Source of the DNA: JACDAN01 sp963802375
Lineage (GTDB): Bacteria; Actinomycetota; Thermoleophilia; Gaiellales; Gaiellaceae
Assembly (NCBI GenBank): GCA_963802375.1
Contig: CAWDIJ010000004.1
Location: 124,001-188,000, forward strand
Length of the DNA stretch: 64,000 nucleotides
Reading direction: 5' to 3'
The stretch's first letter is position 1, and every line of letters starts with the position of its first letter. The position numbers and the translations under genes were made by a program. Shown piece by piece: positions 1 to 7,899 of the stretch. The notes beneath the pieces were generated by a model. The model did not search any database, had not been told where the DNA came from, and saw nothing but the letters and a program-made list of their open reading frames with translations.

Positions 1-231
1 TTCACGAGCGGCCTGACGCGGTTCCACTACGGGCGGTTCGCGCTCTTCACTGCGATTGCCGCCTGCCTCTGGGCGCTGTACTCCGTCCTGCTCGGCTACT
101 TCGGCGGTCGCGTGTTTCACGAGCGGCCGCTGCTCGCGTTCGGCGTCGCCTTCGGGCTCGCGGCTTTGATCGCGGCTGCCTCCGTGGCCGTGCGGCGTGT
201 CCTCAAGCGCGTCAGGCCCCCAGCCGCTTAG
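1..231 (+). CDS. DedA/SNARE-associated family membrane protein, C-terminal part
   Basis: The reading frame is open from the first base and ends with TAG at 229-231, so only the last 76 residues are present. They contain a short G-x-x-R-F-x-x-F stretch, then two hydrophobic helices separated by a glycine-rich turn, and a basic tail (VRRVLKR). This matches the C-terminal helices of DedA proteins, integral membrane proteins linked to lipid scrambling and membrane homeostasis. The next gene starts 3 bases downstream, so they are probably co-transcribed. The family call rests on the C-terminal pattern alone; another small polytopic membrane protein is possible. Confidence 0.6.
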   Translation, partial: FTSGLTRFHYGRFALFTAIAACLWALYSVLLGYFGGRVFHERPLLAFGVAFGLAALIAAASVAVRRVLKRVRPPAA

Positions 232-234
232 CCG

Positions 235-1053
235 ATGGGGAACACTCTGCCGGTGCGACCGACCCAGCGCGAGAAAGCTGAGGCATTCCGCGCCCTCCAC
301 GAGGGCGAGCCGTTCGTCATCCCGAACCCCTGGGACGCAGGGTCGGCGCGGGTGCTGGAGGCGCTCGGGTTCGAGGCGCTCGCCACCACGAGCTCGGGCT
401 TCGCCTTCACGCTCGGCCGGCTCGACGGAAGCGCGACCCTCGACGAGGTCGCCGAGCACACGCGGGCTCTGAACGAGGCAACGGGGCTCCCGGTGTCCGT
501 CGACCTCGAGAACGGCTACGGCCCTCGGCCGGAAGACGCCGCGCTCGCGGTGGCGCGAGCCGCCGAGGCCGGCGCGGTCGGCGGCTCGATCGAGGACTAC
601 GACCCGTCGGGCTCCCTCTACGAGCTCGGGCATGCGGTCGAGCGAGTCACCGCAGCTGTCGAAGCGGCGCGGAGTCGGGACTTCCCGTTCACGCTGACGG
701 CGCGCGCAGAGAACCACCTCCGCGGGAATCCCGACCTTGCCGACACGATCTCGCGGCTCCAGGCCTTCGAGGCGGCGGGCGCGGACGTCCTCTACGCGCC
801 GGGCCTGCGAACCATCGAGGAGGTCACGGCCGTGTGCGACTCGGTCGCAAAGCCGGTGAACGTGCTGGCGGTCCCCGCTCTCACGATGGCGGAGCTGGCG
901 GAAGCGGGCGCCCAACGGGTCAGCGTCGGGGGCAGCCTCACCTGGGTCGCGCTGAGCGCGATGGTCGCGGCGGCAGAGGCGATCCGCGATCGCGGTGAGT
1001 TCGGCGCGCTGACGGCTCCCGTCCGGCTCGGGGAGTGGCTGGCTCCCCGGTGA
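235..1053 (+). CDS. Isocitrate lyase/phosphoenolpyruvate mutase family protein
   Basis: This 272-residue protein has the compact TIM-barrel pattern of the PEP mutase/isocitrate lyase superfamily: PNPWDAGSARVLEALGF near residue 30, the DLENGYGP metal-site strand near residue 85, and GGSIEDYD near residue 120. The superfamily cleaves or forms C-C or C-P bonds next to a carboxylate using Mg2+. The length fits the stand-alone 2-methylisocitrate-lyase-like subgroup, not true isocitrate lyase. The specific substrate cannot be read from sequence. It starts 3 bases after the DedA gene and its stop overlaps the rhodanese start. Confidence 0.85.
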   Translation: MGNTLPVRPTQREKAEAFRALHEGEPFVIPNPWDAGSARVLEALGFEALATTSSGFAFTLGRLDGSATLDEVAEHTRALNEATGLPVSVDLENGYGPRPEDAALAVARAAEAGAVGGSIEDYDPSGSLYELGHAVERVTAAVEAARSRDFPFTLTARAENHLRGNPDLADTISRLQAFEAAGADVLYAPGLRTIEEVTAVCDSVAKPVNVLAVPALTMAELAEAGAQRVSVGGSLTWVALSAMVAAAEAIRDRGEFGALTAPVRLGEWLAPR

Positions 1054-1391
1054 GCAAGCTCCCCCACATCTCCCGCGAGGAGCTCCACGCGAAGATCGAG
1101 AACGGCGAGGACTTTGTGCTGGTGGACGCGCTCGCCCCGATGTCGTACGCCCGATCCCACCTCCCAGGCGCGATCAACCTCCCGCTCGAGTGGGTGGACG
1201 AACGGGCCCCGCGCCGAGTCCCCGACCTCCACACCGAGATCGTCGTCTACTGCATCGACGTCGACTGCGAGAGCTCCGTCTTCGTCGGCGAGCGCCTGCG
1301 CTTCCTCGGCTACACGAACGTCCGCCACTACGCCGAGGGGAAGGCCGACTGGACGGCAGCCGGGCTACCGCTCGAGGGCGGCGGGATCTAG
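1050..1391 (+). CDS. Rhodanese-like domain protein
   Basis: This is a single rhodanese domain of 113 residues. It has the N-terminal REELHAKIENGEDFVLVDA strand, the RSHLPGAINLP signature, and an active-site cysteine in VVYCIDVDCESS. The loop after the cysteine is longer than in thiosulfate sulfurtransferases, so the sulfur or other acceptor is uncertain. I chose the GTG at 1050 because it gives the four-base GTGA overlap with the upstream stop used repeatedly in this window; an upstream in-frame GTG at 1035 would add five residues. It probably belongs to the same transcript as its neighbours. Confidence 0.85.
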   Translation: MSKLPHISREELHAKIENGEDFVLVDALAPMSYARSHLPGAINLPLEWVDERAPRRVPDLHTEIVVYCIDVDCESSVFVGERLRFLGYTNVRHYAEGKADWTAAGLPLEGGGI

Positions 1392-1400
1392 CCTTTCGCC

Positions 1401-2135
1401 ATGGCCAAGAAGCACGACACACTCGTCTTCATTCCGGCGTGGAACGAGGAGCAGAACCTCGCGGCCGTGCTGCACGAGCTCCGCGGCGAGCTCCCGGACG
1501 CAGACGTGCTCGTCGTGGACGACGGCTCGACCGACCGGACGCCGCACATCGCCCGCGAGCAGGGCGCCGAGGTGCTCTCGTTCGGCGAGAACCGGGGACT
1601 GCGCGCGGCGATCGCGGCCGGGTACGGCTACGCGGCCGAGCAGGGCTACGAGTACTGCGGTCGCGTCGATGCCGACGGACAGCACCCCGTCGAGGAGCTG
1701 CGGAAGCTCCTCGACGTCGTGCGCTCGGGCAAGAGCGATGTGGCGGTCGGGTCGCGGTACGCGACGGCCGGCGGCAACGGCTTCTCCCGTGAGCGGTACA
1801 CGACCTCTCCGGCACGGCGCCTCGGGACGGGGATCCTCCGCAGGTCGATGGAGGTGGTTCTGGATCGGCCGTTCCACGATGCAACGAGTGGGATGTACGC
1901 GGTCAATGCCCGAGCGATGCCGATTCTCGCGCGGCCATACACGAGCGGCGCGCCGGAGGTCGAAGCAGTCCTCCGCCTCCACGAGGAGGGCCTGCGCGTG
2001 GACGAGCTTCCCGTCGAGATGCGCGAGCGCGCGAGCGGCGAGTCCAAGCTTCAGGGCAAGAAGGCGCTCGTCCTCGTCCTCACCGTCGCCGGCACGCTGA
2101 TCACCGCCGAGGCTCTCCGCCGGCGCCGTCAGTGA
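1401..2135 (+). CDS. Family 2 glycosyltransferase (polyprenyl-phosphate sugar transferase type)
   Basis: The 244-residue protein is a GT-A fold family 2 glycosyltransferase. It begins with FIPAWNEEQNL, has the VVDDGSTDRT nucleotide-binding motif near residue 40, and a DADGQHP metal-binding motif near residue 95. A QGKKALVLVLTVAGTLI segment at the C terminus may touch the membrane. The pattern resembles dolichol/polyprenol-phosphate mannose synthases, but acceptor and sugar are not determinable. It is followed by a DUF218 gene with a GTGA overlap, suggesting envelope glycan work. Confidence 0.85.
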   Translation: MAKKHDTLVFIPAWNEEQNLAAVLHELRGELPDADVLVVDDGSTDRTPHIAREQGAEVLSFGENRGLRAAIAAGYGYAAEQGYEYCGRVDADGQHPVEELRKLLDVVRSGKSDVAVGSRYATAGGNGFSRERYTTSPARRLGTGILRRSMEVVLDRPFHDATSGMYAVNARAMPILARPYTSGAPEVEAVLRLHEEGLRVDELPVEMRERASGESKLQGKKALVLVLTVAGTLITAEALRRRRQ

Positions 2136-2608
2136 GGATCCTGGCGGTTCTCGGGTACTCCCGGCGAGGCGACGAGGAGCTGCACGCGATCTGCGCCGCG
2201 CGGCTCGCCCGCGCGCATGAGCTCGCTGACGGCGTGGACACGGTCATCCTCTCCGGATTCCCGGAGGCCGAGCTGATGGCAGACGCCTGGACGGGGCCGG
2301 AGGTGGAGCTCATTCCCGAGGTCGAGTCGCGATCGACCGCTCAGAACGCCGCCAATGTGGCTCGCAAGGCCCGCGAGCTCGGCGCGCGCGACCTCGTCGT
2401 CGTCACCTCGAGCTGGCACCGGCTCCGGGTCGGAGCCCTGATGCGCACCGCGCTCCGGGGCAGCGGCATCCGGCTGCACATCGAGGGCGCCGACGCACCC
2501 CGGCCGCTCGCGCTCCTGGCGCGAGAGGCCGCCTGCATCGCGCTCCTGCCCTTCCAGCTGCCCCGCGCTGGAATGAGGCCTGATGTGAAATTCCGCCGGG
2601 CCGGATAA
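2132..2608 (+). CDS. YdcF/DUF218 family protein
   Basis: The 158-residue protein has the DUF218 pattern: LAVLGYS at the N terminus, LSGFPEAELM, then the SRSTAQNAANVARKAREL helix and VVTSSWHRLRVGALM. Family members include E. coli ElyC/SanA/YdcF, implicated in envelope polysaccharide metabolism; their chemistry is poorly known. There is no N-terminal membrane helix, unlike ElyC. The GTG start overlaps the upstream glycosyltransferase stop, implying translational coupling. The last eight or so codons lie inside a long palindromic element, so the native C terminus may have been altered. Confidence 0.75.
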   Translation: MRILAVLGYSRRGDEELHAICAARLARAHELADGVDTVILSGFPEAELMADAWTGPEVELIPEVESRSTAQNAANVARKARELGARDLVVVTSSWHRLRVGALMRTALRGSGIRLHIEGADAPRPLALLAREAACIALLPFQLPRAGMRPDVKFRRAG

Positions 2609-2737
2609 CGCCCCAGACACGGCGCCGGATCAGCGCGTTCGCCCGCGACACGTAGCGCTGCTACGCGCCACGAACGACCGCACTGCCCGGCTTGGTCTGG
2701 AGCGCCCCCGACCGCGGCCGAATTTCACACCAGCCCT
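2576..2737. repeat. Long imperfect palindrome (element B) between convergent genes
   Basis: The outer arms TGTGAAATTC (2584-2593) and GAATTTCACA (2720-2729) are exact inverted repeats. Inside them CGTTCG (2636-2641) pairs with CGAACG (2671-2676), and CGTAGC-GCT-GCTACG (2651-2665) forms the tip. Further paired segments join these, so the whole 162 bases can fold into one rod-like hairpin. The element starts inside the end of the upstream DUF218 gene and stops at the stop codon of the minus-strand hydrolase. It could act as a bidirectional terminator or be a non-autonomous mobile repeat. No second copy occurs in the window. Confidence 0.7.
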
Positions 2738-4164
2738 CTAGCCGATGAACCCCCTGGCCGCAAGCCAGTCGCGGATCGTCGCGAAGTAACCGGCGACGAA
2801 CCGGCTCGAGCGAGCCTGTTCGTCGATCAGGCCGTTTTCCGTGAACAGCAGCCCGTGCGACCCTCCCGGGAAGACGCGGTAGCTGAAGTCGCGGCCGGGC
2901 TCGCGCGCGACCGGATCGAGGCGCTCCACGCAGAGCCGCGACGGCACGATCCGGTCCTTGCCGCCGAAGAGCCAGATCGCGGGGATCCGCATCGCACGGA
3001 TCGCGGGCATCGGGTCGACTCCGCTCGGCGCGGTCGCGCGAACCTCGGCCTCCATGTCCTCGTCGGTTCGGGTCGGCGGAGCCTGGCCCTGGGCGTTCAG
3101 GTTCGCCCAGTGATCGGTCTGGCCCTGGGTCAGCGTCGGCGAGACCAGCCCGATCATGAACCTGATCGCGGCTTCCCTGCTTGCCGCGAGGGGCATGATC
3201 CACCCGGCCTGGCTCGCACCGGAGATGCCGACGCGCGCAGAATCGACCTCGGGCTGCGCGGCGAGGAACCGGGCTTGTGCCTCCACGTCGCGCGCGTACT
3301 GGTCGACGGCCGGCACACCGGGGAACTCGCCGGGGTAGACGCCGCCCGACTGGGCCACACCGCGCTTGTCGCACGACAGCGTGACGAGCCCGAGGTGGTT
3401 CAGGTACGTGGACAGAATCGAGTTGAACCTGCGCGGAGCTTCTCCGGCGCCGTGGGCGAAAGCGAGCGCCGGGCGCCGTCCGGTTCCCGGCGGGATCGTC
3501 AGCGTGCAGCCCAGGTACGCGCGGCCGCTCCGGACCCAGACCTCCTCCTGGCGCAGCGGAACACGCGTCGCCTGCTCGCCGCGGAAGACCGCGCCTGCGA
3601 CCGTGAACGAGGCCGTGCCCACGGTCGGATTCCGGACGCTGAGCCCGGCGCCGACGACGTAGCGCCCGCGCCCCCTCGCGGCATAGAGCGCCCGTACTTC
3701 GTCCCGGTCGTAGTCGATGCTCTCGCGCGGGGCGAACCCCTGGATGATCCCGAGCGGCCGGGTGCCGATCCGGTAGAGGCCGAGCGTGCCACCCTCGATC
3801 GGGGCGCGCCGGCGAAGCTGGAAACGGCCTCGAACCGGTCCCTGGCGCAGCGTCCCGACGAGGCGCCCCTTCCGAACGTCGGCCGTCGAACGCCATCCCC
3901 CATGGCCTGCCGGGAAGCGTCAGCCGGACACGGCGACCCGTGATGCGGGCCGGGACCTCGGTCCGGGCGGCGTGGCCCGGCCCGAGCGAGACGACGGCTC
4001 GCCGCCCCCGGAGCTCGAGGGACATCGAGAACGCCTCCGGGCCGCCGACCCGGGTGAACTGGGCCAAGCCCGACCAGCTTCCGGCCGGTCCGCGCTGAGG
4101 GTTGCGCGCCGGCGGCTCCAGCGCAGGCGAGGACGGCGATGATCGCGACGGCAGGTTTCTTCAT
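2738..4164 (-). pseudogene. Secreted alpha/beta hydrolase, interrupted by two frameshifts
   Basis: The 3' part (2738 to about 3865) encodes a clear alpha/beta hydrolase: AFAHGAGE oxyanion region, nucleophile elbow GISGASQAG and a late FPGGSHG histidine loop. Upstream, the same protein continues in two other frames: an ATG at 4164 with a signal peptide (MKKPAVAIIAVLACAG), then a beta-rich domain with AQFTRVGGPEAFSMSLELRG. Two single-base shifts, one near 4060-4110 and one in the GGGG run near 3865, would join all three parts into a secreted esterase or peptidase-like enzyme of about 475 residues. The start forms an ATGA overlap with the PadR gene, so both are in one operon. Sequencing indels are as likely as real decay. 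Confidence 0.75.
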
Positions 4165-4721
4165 TGCTCGAGCTCCTTCAGGACGTCCTCCGCCCAGCGG
4201 ATGTCGAGGCGGGCTCTCTCGATCCCGAGCCGGAGGAGAAAGGCATGGAAGTAGTTGTGGCCGCGTCGGTCGATGGGGATGGCCAGTAGCTCGTCGAGCG
4301 CGGCTTCCCGCTCCTCGAGATGCAGGCGGTAGTGAGCGGCGAGCGCCTCGCGGCTCTGGAGGCCGCCGTAGAAGACCTTCAGGTGGAACAGATCGGTATC
4401 GCCCGGAACCGGCTCCTCCAGCCATTCCCGGGCGACCCGCTCGCCCTTGGTCGTCACCCGGTACAGCTGGCGGTCGGGGCCGCGGGCCCCGGGCGCCGCC
4501 TTGCGGGTCGCGAGCCCGCGCTCGACCAGCCTCGGCAGGACGGCATAGAGGTGGCTCTTCGTCGGCTTCCAGAAGTAGCGAGTGGTTCGCTCGACGATCT
4601 TCAGCAGGTCGTACCCAGACAGAGCGACGCACTGGGTCTCGACGGCGAGCACCGTCAGGACGGCGTACTCGGTCGTCGTGAGCGTCCCGGTGCGGGGCCG
4701 GACGGCGCGACTAGTCCTCAT
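4161..4721 (-). CDS. PadR family transcriptional regulator
   Basis: The 186-residue protein has the PadR winged helix at residues 15-90 (TTTEYAVLTVLAVE, GYDLLKIVE, SHLYAVLPRLVERGLA and the wing around YRVTTKGERV). A C-terminal dimerisation helix bundle (YRLHLEEREAALDELL) follows. PadR proteins usually repress their own operon and respond to phenolics or drugs. A perfect inverted repeat at 4711-4729 covers the start codon and is the likely operator. The downstream hydrolase is translationally coupled and is the obvious target. Confidence 0.9.
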   Translation of the reverse strand: MRTSRAVRPRTGTLTTTEYAVLTVLAVETQCVALSGYDLLKIVERTTRYFWKPTKSHLYAVLPRLVERGLATRKAAPGARGPDRQLYRVTTKGERVAREWLEEPVPGDTDLFHLKVFYGGLQSREALAAHYRLHLEEREAALDELLAIPIDRRGHNYFHAFLLRLGIERARLDIRWAEDVLKELEQ

Positions 4722-4729
4722 TGGACTAG
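4711..4729 (-). promoter_or_regulatory. Palindromic operator over the PadR start codon
   Basis: CTAGTCC (4711-4717) and GGACTAG (4723-4729) form a perfect 7-bp inverted repeat with a 5-base spacer that includes the start codon (4719-4721, minus strand). PadR-family autoregulators typically bind dyads of this size near their own promoter. The position would let the bound protein block transcription or initiation. No protein-DNA evidence is available. Confidence 0.55.
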
Positions 4730-4845
4730 ACGCTACGCCGATCGATGTTGCGCGTGGGTTAACGGGTCACTGAAAGGCGCCGAGTTCGTCGCCTCGCGCG
4801 AGGAGGCGATCCTCGCCCGGCTAGCCCGGCTCTACGTCGAGCGGT

Positions 4846-5262
4846 CTAGACGGCCTCGACGGACGCCTGGCGCTGCCAGACGTTATTCAGCCCACTCTGG
4901 ATGTAGGCCCAGTACGCCGGCGTGATGACGATGAACAGGATCAGCCCGATCCAGCCGTTCAGCGGCTCGACACCGCTGAGCCGCTGGGCGGCCTGAACGC
5001 GCTTGAACCCGCGGTAGTTCGACACGAGGGCCGGCACGATCACAAGGGCCCCGAGCGTCACCGCGAGCAGCGACTTGCCGGGGCTGTCCCCGAGCTCGTC
5101 GGTCCCCTTGGCTTGTCCATACTCCTTGAGCTCGCGGTTGATCTGGTACCACCAGTAGAAGTAGTAGACGAGGAACGTGATGAAAGGCAGGAGGGCGACC
5201 GCGAAGAGATTCCTGATCTTCGCCGTGCCCTGACTGCCCGGTATCCGGACTTCTTCCGCCAT
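4846..5262 (-). CDS. DUF4234-like membrane protein
   Basis: This 138-residue protein has about three hydrophobic segments: LFAVALLPFITFLVYYFYWWYQ, a second near residues 65-85 (LLAVTLGALVIVPALV) and a third near the C terminus (WIGLILFIVITPAYWAYI). The N-terminal helix followed by YWWYQINRELKEYG is characteristic of DUF4234, a family of unknown role. The start codon shares one base (TGATG) with the upstream LLM oxidoreductase stop, so they are co-translated. No catalytic residues are apparent. Confidence 0.7.
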   Translation of the reverse strand: MAEEVRIPGSQGTAKIRNLFAVALLPFITFLVYYFYWWYQINRELKEYGQAKGTDELGDSPGKSLLAVTLGALVIVPALVSNYRGFKRVQAAQRLSGVEPLNGWIGLILFIVITPAYWAYIQSGLNNVWQRQASVEAV

Positions 5263-6275
5263 CAGGCGGTCACCCCCTGGAACGTCGGAAGGATCTCCTT
5301 GCCGTAGGTCGCCAGCGTCTCGTTCTGGCCCTCGGTCATGAGGTAGATGTTGAACTGGTCGACGCCGACCGACTCGAGGTCCCTCAGCTTGGCGGTGACC
5401 TGGTCGACGCTGCCGATGACGGTGAAGCGGTCGGCGATCTCGTCGGTGACGAACTCGCCGTGTGCCGCGCCGACGCGGCTGTGGTCCTTGTAGTCGTAGA
5501 ACTTCCTCGCCTTGACGAACTCCGTCAGGGCGTCGGGGATCTCGGAGTCGAAGCCGTAGCGCTCGATCAGGTCCATCACGTGGTTCGAGACCATGGCCGG
5601 GAACCAGCGAACCTGGTCGCGCGCCTCCTGGATGTTGTCGGTGATGTGGCTCGGCGCGCCGATGATGCACTTCAGCTCCGACGGATCGCGGCCCACCTCC
5701 TCGGCGGCCTTCCGGGCCGTGTCCATGATCCACTGGATGATCTGCGGGTCGGCAAGCTGGATGATCACGCCGTCGGCGACCCGGCCCGCGACCGCCAGCG
5801 CTCTCGGCCCGTAGCCGGCGATCCACATCGGGATCTCCGGGAGGTCCTTGGCCCACTCGAGCTGGATCTCCTTGCCGTTCCACTCGACCGGCCGGCCGTT
5901 CATGAGGTCCTTGATCATCTTGCAGCGGGCTTCGAACTCCGCCACCTTCACCGGCTTGAGGCCAACGACACGGCGCGAGGAGTCGCCGCGGCCGATGCCC
6001 ATCACCATCCGGCCGTTCGAGAGGTCCTGCATCGTCGCGTACCAGCTGGCCGTGATCGTCGGGTCACGGATGCCCGGGTTGGTCACGAAGTGGCCCAGCT
6101 TGACCTTCTCCGTCCGCTCGGCGGCGACCGGCAGGGTCGCGTAGGACTCCTGCCAGAGGATGTGCGAGTCGTAGGTCCACGCGTAGTCGAAGCCGTGCTT
6201 CTCCGTCAGCTCGACCAGCTCGAAGAACCGCGACTGGGGCGGATCCGGCAGAACGGTGACGCCGAAGTCGAGCAT
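5262..6275 (-). CDS. LLM-class flavin/F420-dependent oxidoreductase (TIGR03842-like)
   Basis: This 337-residue luciferase-like TIM-barrel protein starts LDFGVTVLPDPP and contains WTYDSHILWQESY, a GHFVTNPGIRDP strand and MGIGRGDSSRR, all typical of F420-type relatives of methylenetetrahydromethanopterin reductase. The closest family I recall is the CPS_4043/TIGR03842 group. Members reduce or oxidise small substrates using F420H2 or FMNH2. Nearby dihydropyrimidinase, carbamoyl-amide hydrolase and transport genes suggest a redox step in pyrimidine or hydantoin catabolism; that is inference. A DUF4234 gene follows with a one-base overlap. Confidence 0.85.
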   Translation of the reverse strand: MLDFGVTVLPDPPQSRFFELVELTEKHGFDYAWTYDSHILWQESYATLPVAAERTEKVKLGHFVTNPGIRDPTITASWYATMQDLSNGRMVMGIGRGDSSRRVVGLKPVKVAEFEARCKMIKDLMNGRPVEWNGKEIQLEWAKDLPEIPMWIAGYGPRALAVAGRVADGVIIQLADPQIIQWIMDTARKAAEEVGRDPSELKCIIGAPSHITDNIQEARDQVRWFPAMVSNHVMDLIERYGFDSEIPDALTEFVKARKFYDYKDHSRVGAAHGEFVTDEIADRFTVIGSVDQVTAKLRDLESVGVDQFNIYLMTEGQNETLATYGKEILPTFQGVTA

Positions 6276-6330
6276 TGGACCTCCTCGTGACCGGGCAGGG
6301 AAACCGTCATTTTCTCTTGAAAGCTCTCCG

Positions 6331-6771
6331 GTGGCAATCTGGAGCTACATCGTCTTCGCGTTGCTCGCGGGCGCAATGCTCCCGATCCAGTTCGGGATCA
6401 ACGCGCAGCTCGCCAGCTGGGTCGGCGGGTCGATCCGCGCCGCGTTCGTCTCGTTCGTGGTTGGCGCGACGGCCCTGTTCGTCGCCGTCCTCGTCGCGCA
6501 GCGCGGCCTGCCGGACCGTGCCGGCGACGCGCCGTGGTGGGTCTGGATCGGCGGCGTCCTCGGCGCGTTCTACGTGCTCGGCTCGATCGTCACGGCGCCG
6601 AAGCTCGGCGCCGCGACACTCGTCGCGCTGATCCTTGCCGGGCAGGCGATCGCCTCGCTCCTCGTCGACCACTACGGCTGGGTCGGGTTCGAGGAGAACC
6701 CGATCACGCCGCTGCGGCTGTTCGGCGTCGCGCTTCTCGCAGCCGGGGTTGCGCTCGTCCGGTTGTCCTAG
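6331..6771 (+). CDS. YdcZ/DUF606-type DMT-superfamily transporter
   Basis: The 146-residue protein has four or five transmembrane helices: IVFALLAGAMLPIQFGINAQL, AAFVSFVVGATALFVAVLV, WVWIGGVLGAFYVLGSI, LVALILAGQAIASLLVD and RLFGVALLAAGVALV. It is half the usual DMT length, as expected for the YdcZ group, which forms dimers. The substrate is unknown. I chose GTG at 6331 because the hydrophobic core begins there; upstream in-frame codons look non-coding. It is transcribed divergently from the LLM gene. Confidence 0.8.
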   Translation: MAIWSYIVFALLAGAMLPIQFGINAQLASWVGGSIRAAFVSFVVGATALFVAVLVAQRGLPDRAGDAPWWVWIGGVLGAFYVLGSIVTAPKLGAATLVALILAGQAIASLLVDHYGWVGFEENPITPLRLFGVALLAAGVALVRLS

Positions 6772-7278
6772 CCGCGTCCGACGGCGCGGAGCCGCTCCTT
6801 CAGGAGGTCGCGTGCGTTCTCCGGTGCGGCCGGCGGCGCCGTAGCTCCCAGCCGAGAGTAGGTCACCGTGTACGTCCACGTGCCCCAGCTCAAAGCGATC
6901 TCACGGACGATGCCGTCGGCGCCGACCGTCAGAGCCGCTGCGAGGAGGGCGGTCGGGTTCGCGGCCTCGCCGTGCGCGACGTACCCGAACGGGAACACGC
7001 GGATCGCCTGGCCCTCCCTCCCGGCGGCGGCTCGAGCGCCGCTGATTCGCGAGCACGCGCCGGGCCGTGGCGTACAGCCAAACCCGCGCCGCTTCGCCTT
7101 CCGGAACCTCGTCCAGGCGGCGCCACGCAGTGAGGAAGACATCGGCGGCAGCATCTTGCGCGTCGCTCGCAGAGCCGGATCGCCAGCGGCAGTAGGCGAC
7201 GATGTCCGATCCGTAGGAAGCGAACAGCGCATCGAAACGGCGCTTCCTCTCGCTCGAGCTCACCCGCGGCCTCCTCAC
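6768..7278 (-). pseudogene. Remnant: ECF sigma region 2 joined to the C terminus of another protein
   Basis: From 7278 the frame encodes an ECF sigma region 2 (RRFDALFASYGSDIVAYC, AADVFLTAWRRLDEVP, ARVWLYATARRVLANQ) but region 4 is missing. After about 7040 the meaningful frame changes, and the remaining coding sequence to 6768 (FPFGYVAHGEA, IALSWGTWTYTVTYSRLG) resembles the end of a secreted or anti-sigma-type protein. The simplest reading is a deletion that fused a sigma gene to its downstream partner out of frame. The downstream end overlaps the convergent transporter stop by four bases. Confidence 0.55.
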
Positions 7279-7378
7279 GGAACGAATCAGACTATTCGTG
7301 CTACACCCCTACATGTCCGGCAGGCCGCGGATCGTTTGAGCGCGCACAAGTCGGTATTCGTGGGAAGGTCGGCCCGTA

Positions 7379-7759
7379 ATGAGTCGCGAGCTTCCCGTTG
7401 CGGTTCGAATCGCGTTCTATGCATGGCTACTCGTCGGGCTCGCGCTCGCAGAGCTCCTGACGGACGGGTCGCTCGTCCCGATTGCCGTCCTCGCCGGGTT
7501 CTTGTTGGTGATCCTGCCGGTCTGCGTGCGGCGCTTCGGAAAGCCCGGCGAGCCCCGGGCGAAGGCGAGCGGCAAGACGGTCGTCGGGTTCGCGGCGTTC
7601 CTGACGGTCCTGACCGCGATCGAAGTCGCGCTGATCCCCGACTTCGGCCTTGGTGCGATCTTCTGGATCGTCGCCATCCTGATCCCTTCGCTCGAGTTCC
7701 TCGGCTTCCTCAGCCGCCGCGAGTCACGGGTGAGCGCAGAGAGCGAGCCAACTGGGTGA
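7379..7759 (+). CDS. Hypothetical membrane protein
   Basis: The 126-residue product has two N-terminal helices (IAFYAWLLVGLALAEL and LVPIAVLAGFLLVILPV), a basic loop (RRFGKPGEPRAKASGK) and two further helices (VVGFAAFLTVLTAIEVAL and GLGAIFWIVAILIPSLEFL). A GGGAAGG-like ribosome site lies about 12 bases before the ATG. I do not recognise the family, and no functional residues stand out. It stands alone between the sigma remnant and the LspA-like gene. Confidence 0.65.
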   Translation: MSRELPVAVRIAFYAWLLVGLALAELLTDGSLVPIAVLAGFLLVILPVCVRRFGKPGEPRAKASGKTVVGFAAFLTVLTAIEVALIPDFGLGAIFWIVAILIPSLEFLGFLSRRESRVSAESEPTG

Positions 7760-7858
7760 CATTCCTCATCCCCGGCCCGCGTGCGTTCTAGCTTCGCGGG
7801 CGGGGAGGTGAATCTCGAGGCGAGATGCACGGTTGAGAGCCGTTGCTTCACCAGACCT

Positions 7859-7878
7859 CGGCCCGCTCCGGCGGGCCG
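7859..7878. terminator. GC-rich hairpin upstream of the LspA-like gene
   Basis: CGGCCCGC (7859-7866) pairs perfectly with GCGGGCCG (7871-7878) around a TCCG loop. It lies between the stop of the membrane protein gene and the next start, and could end the upstream transcript. No strong T-run follows, so a leader structure is also possible. Confidence 0.4.
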
Positions 7879-7899
7879 TCGTCGTTCTAGGCTCTCTTC

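Noticed and set aside
2661..4067. 468-residue open frame on the minus strand
   Set aside because: Most of it is Arg/Pro-rich shadow of the hydrolase; only its first part carries the displaced hydrolase frame, which is described with that gene.
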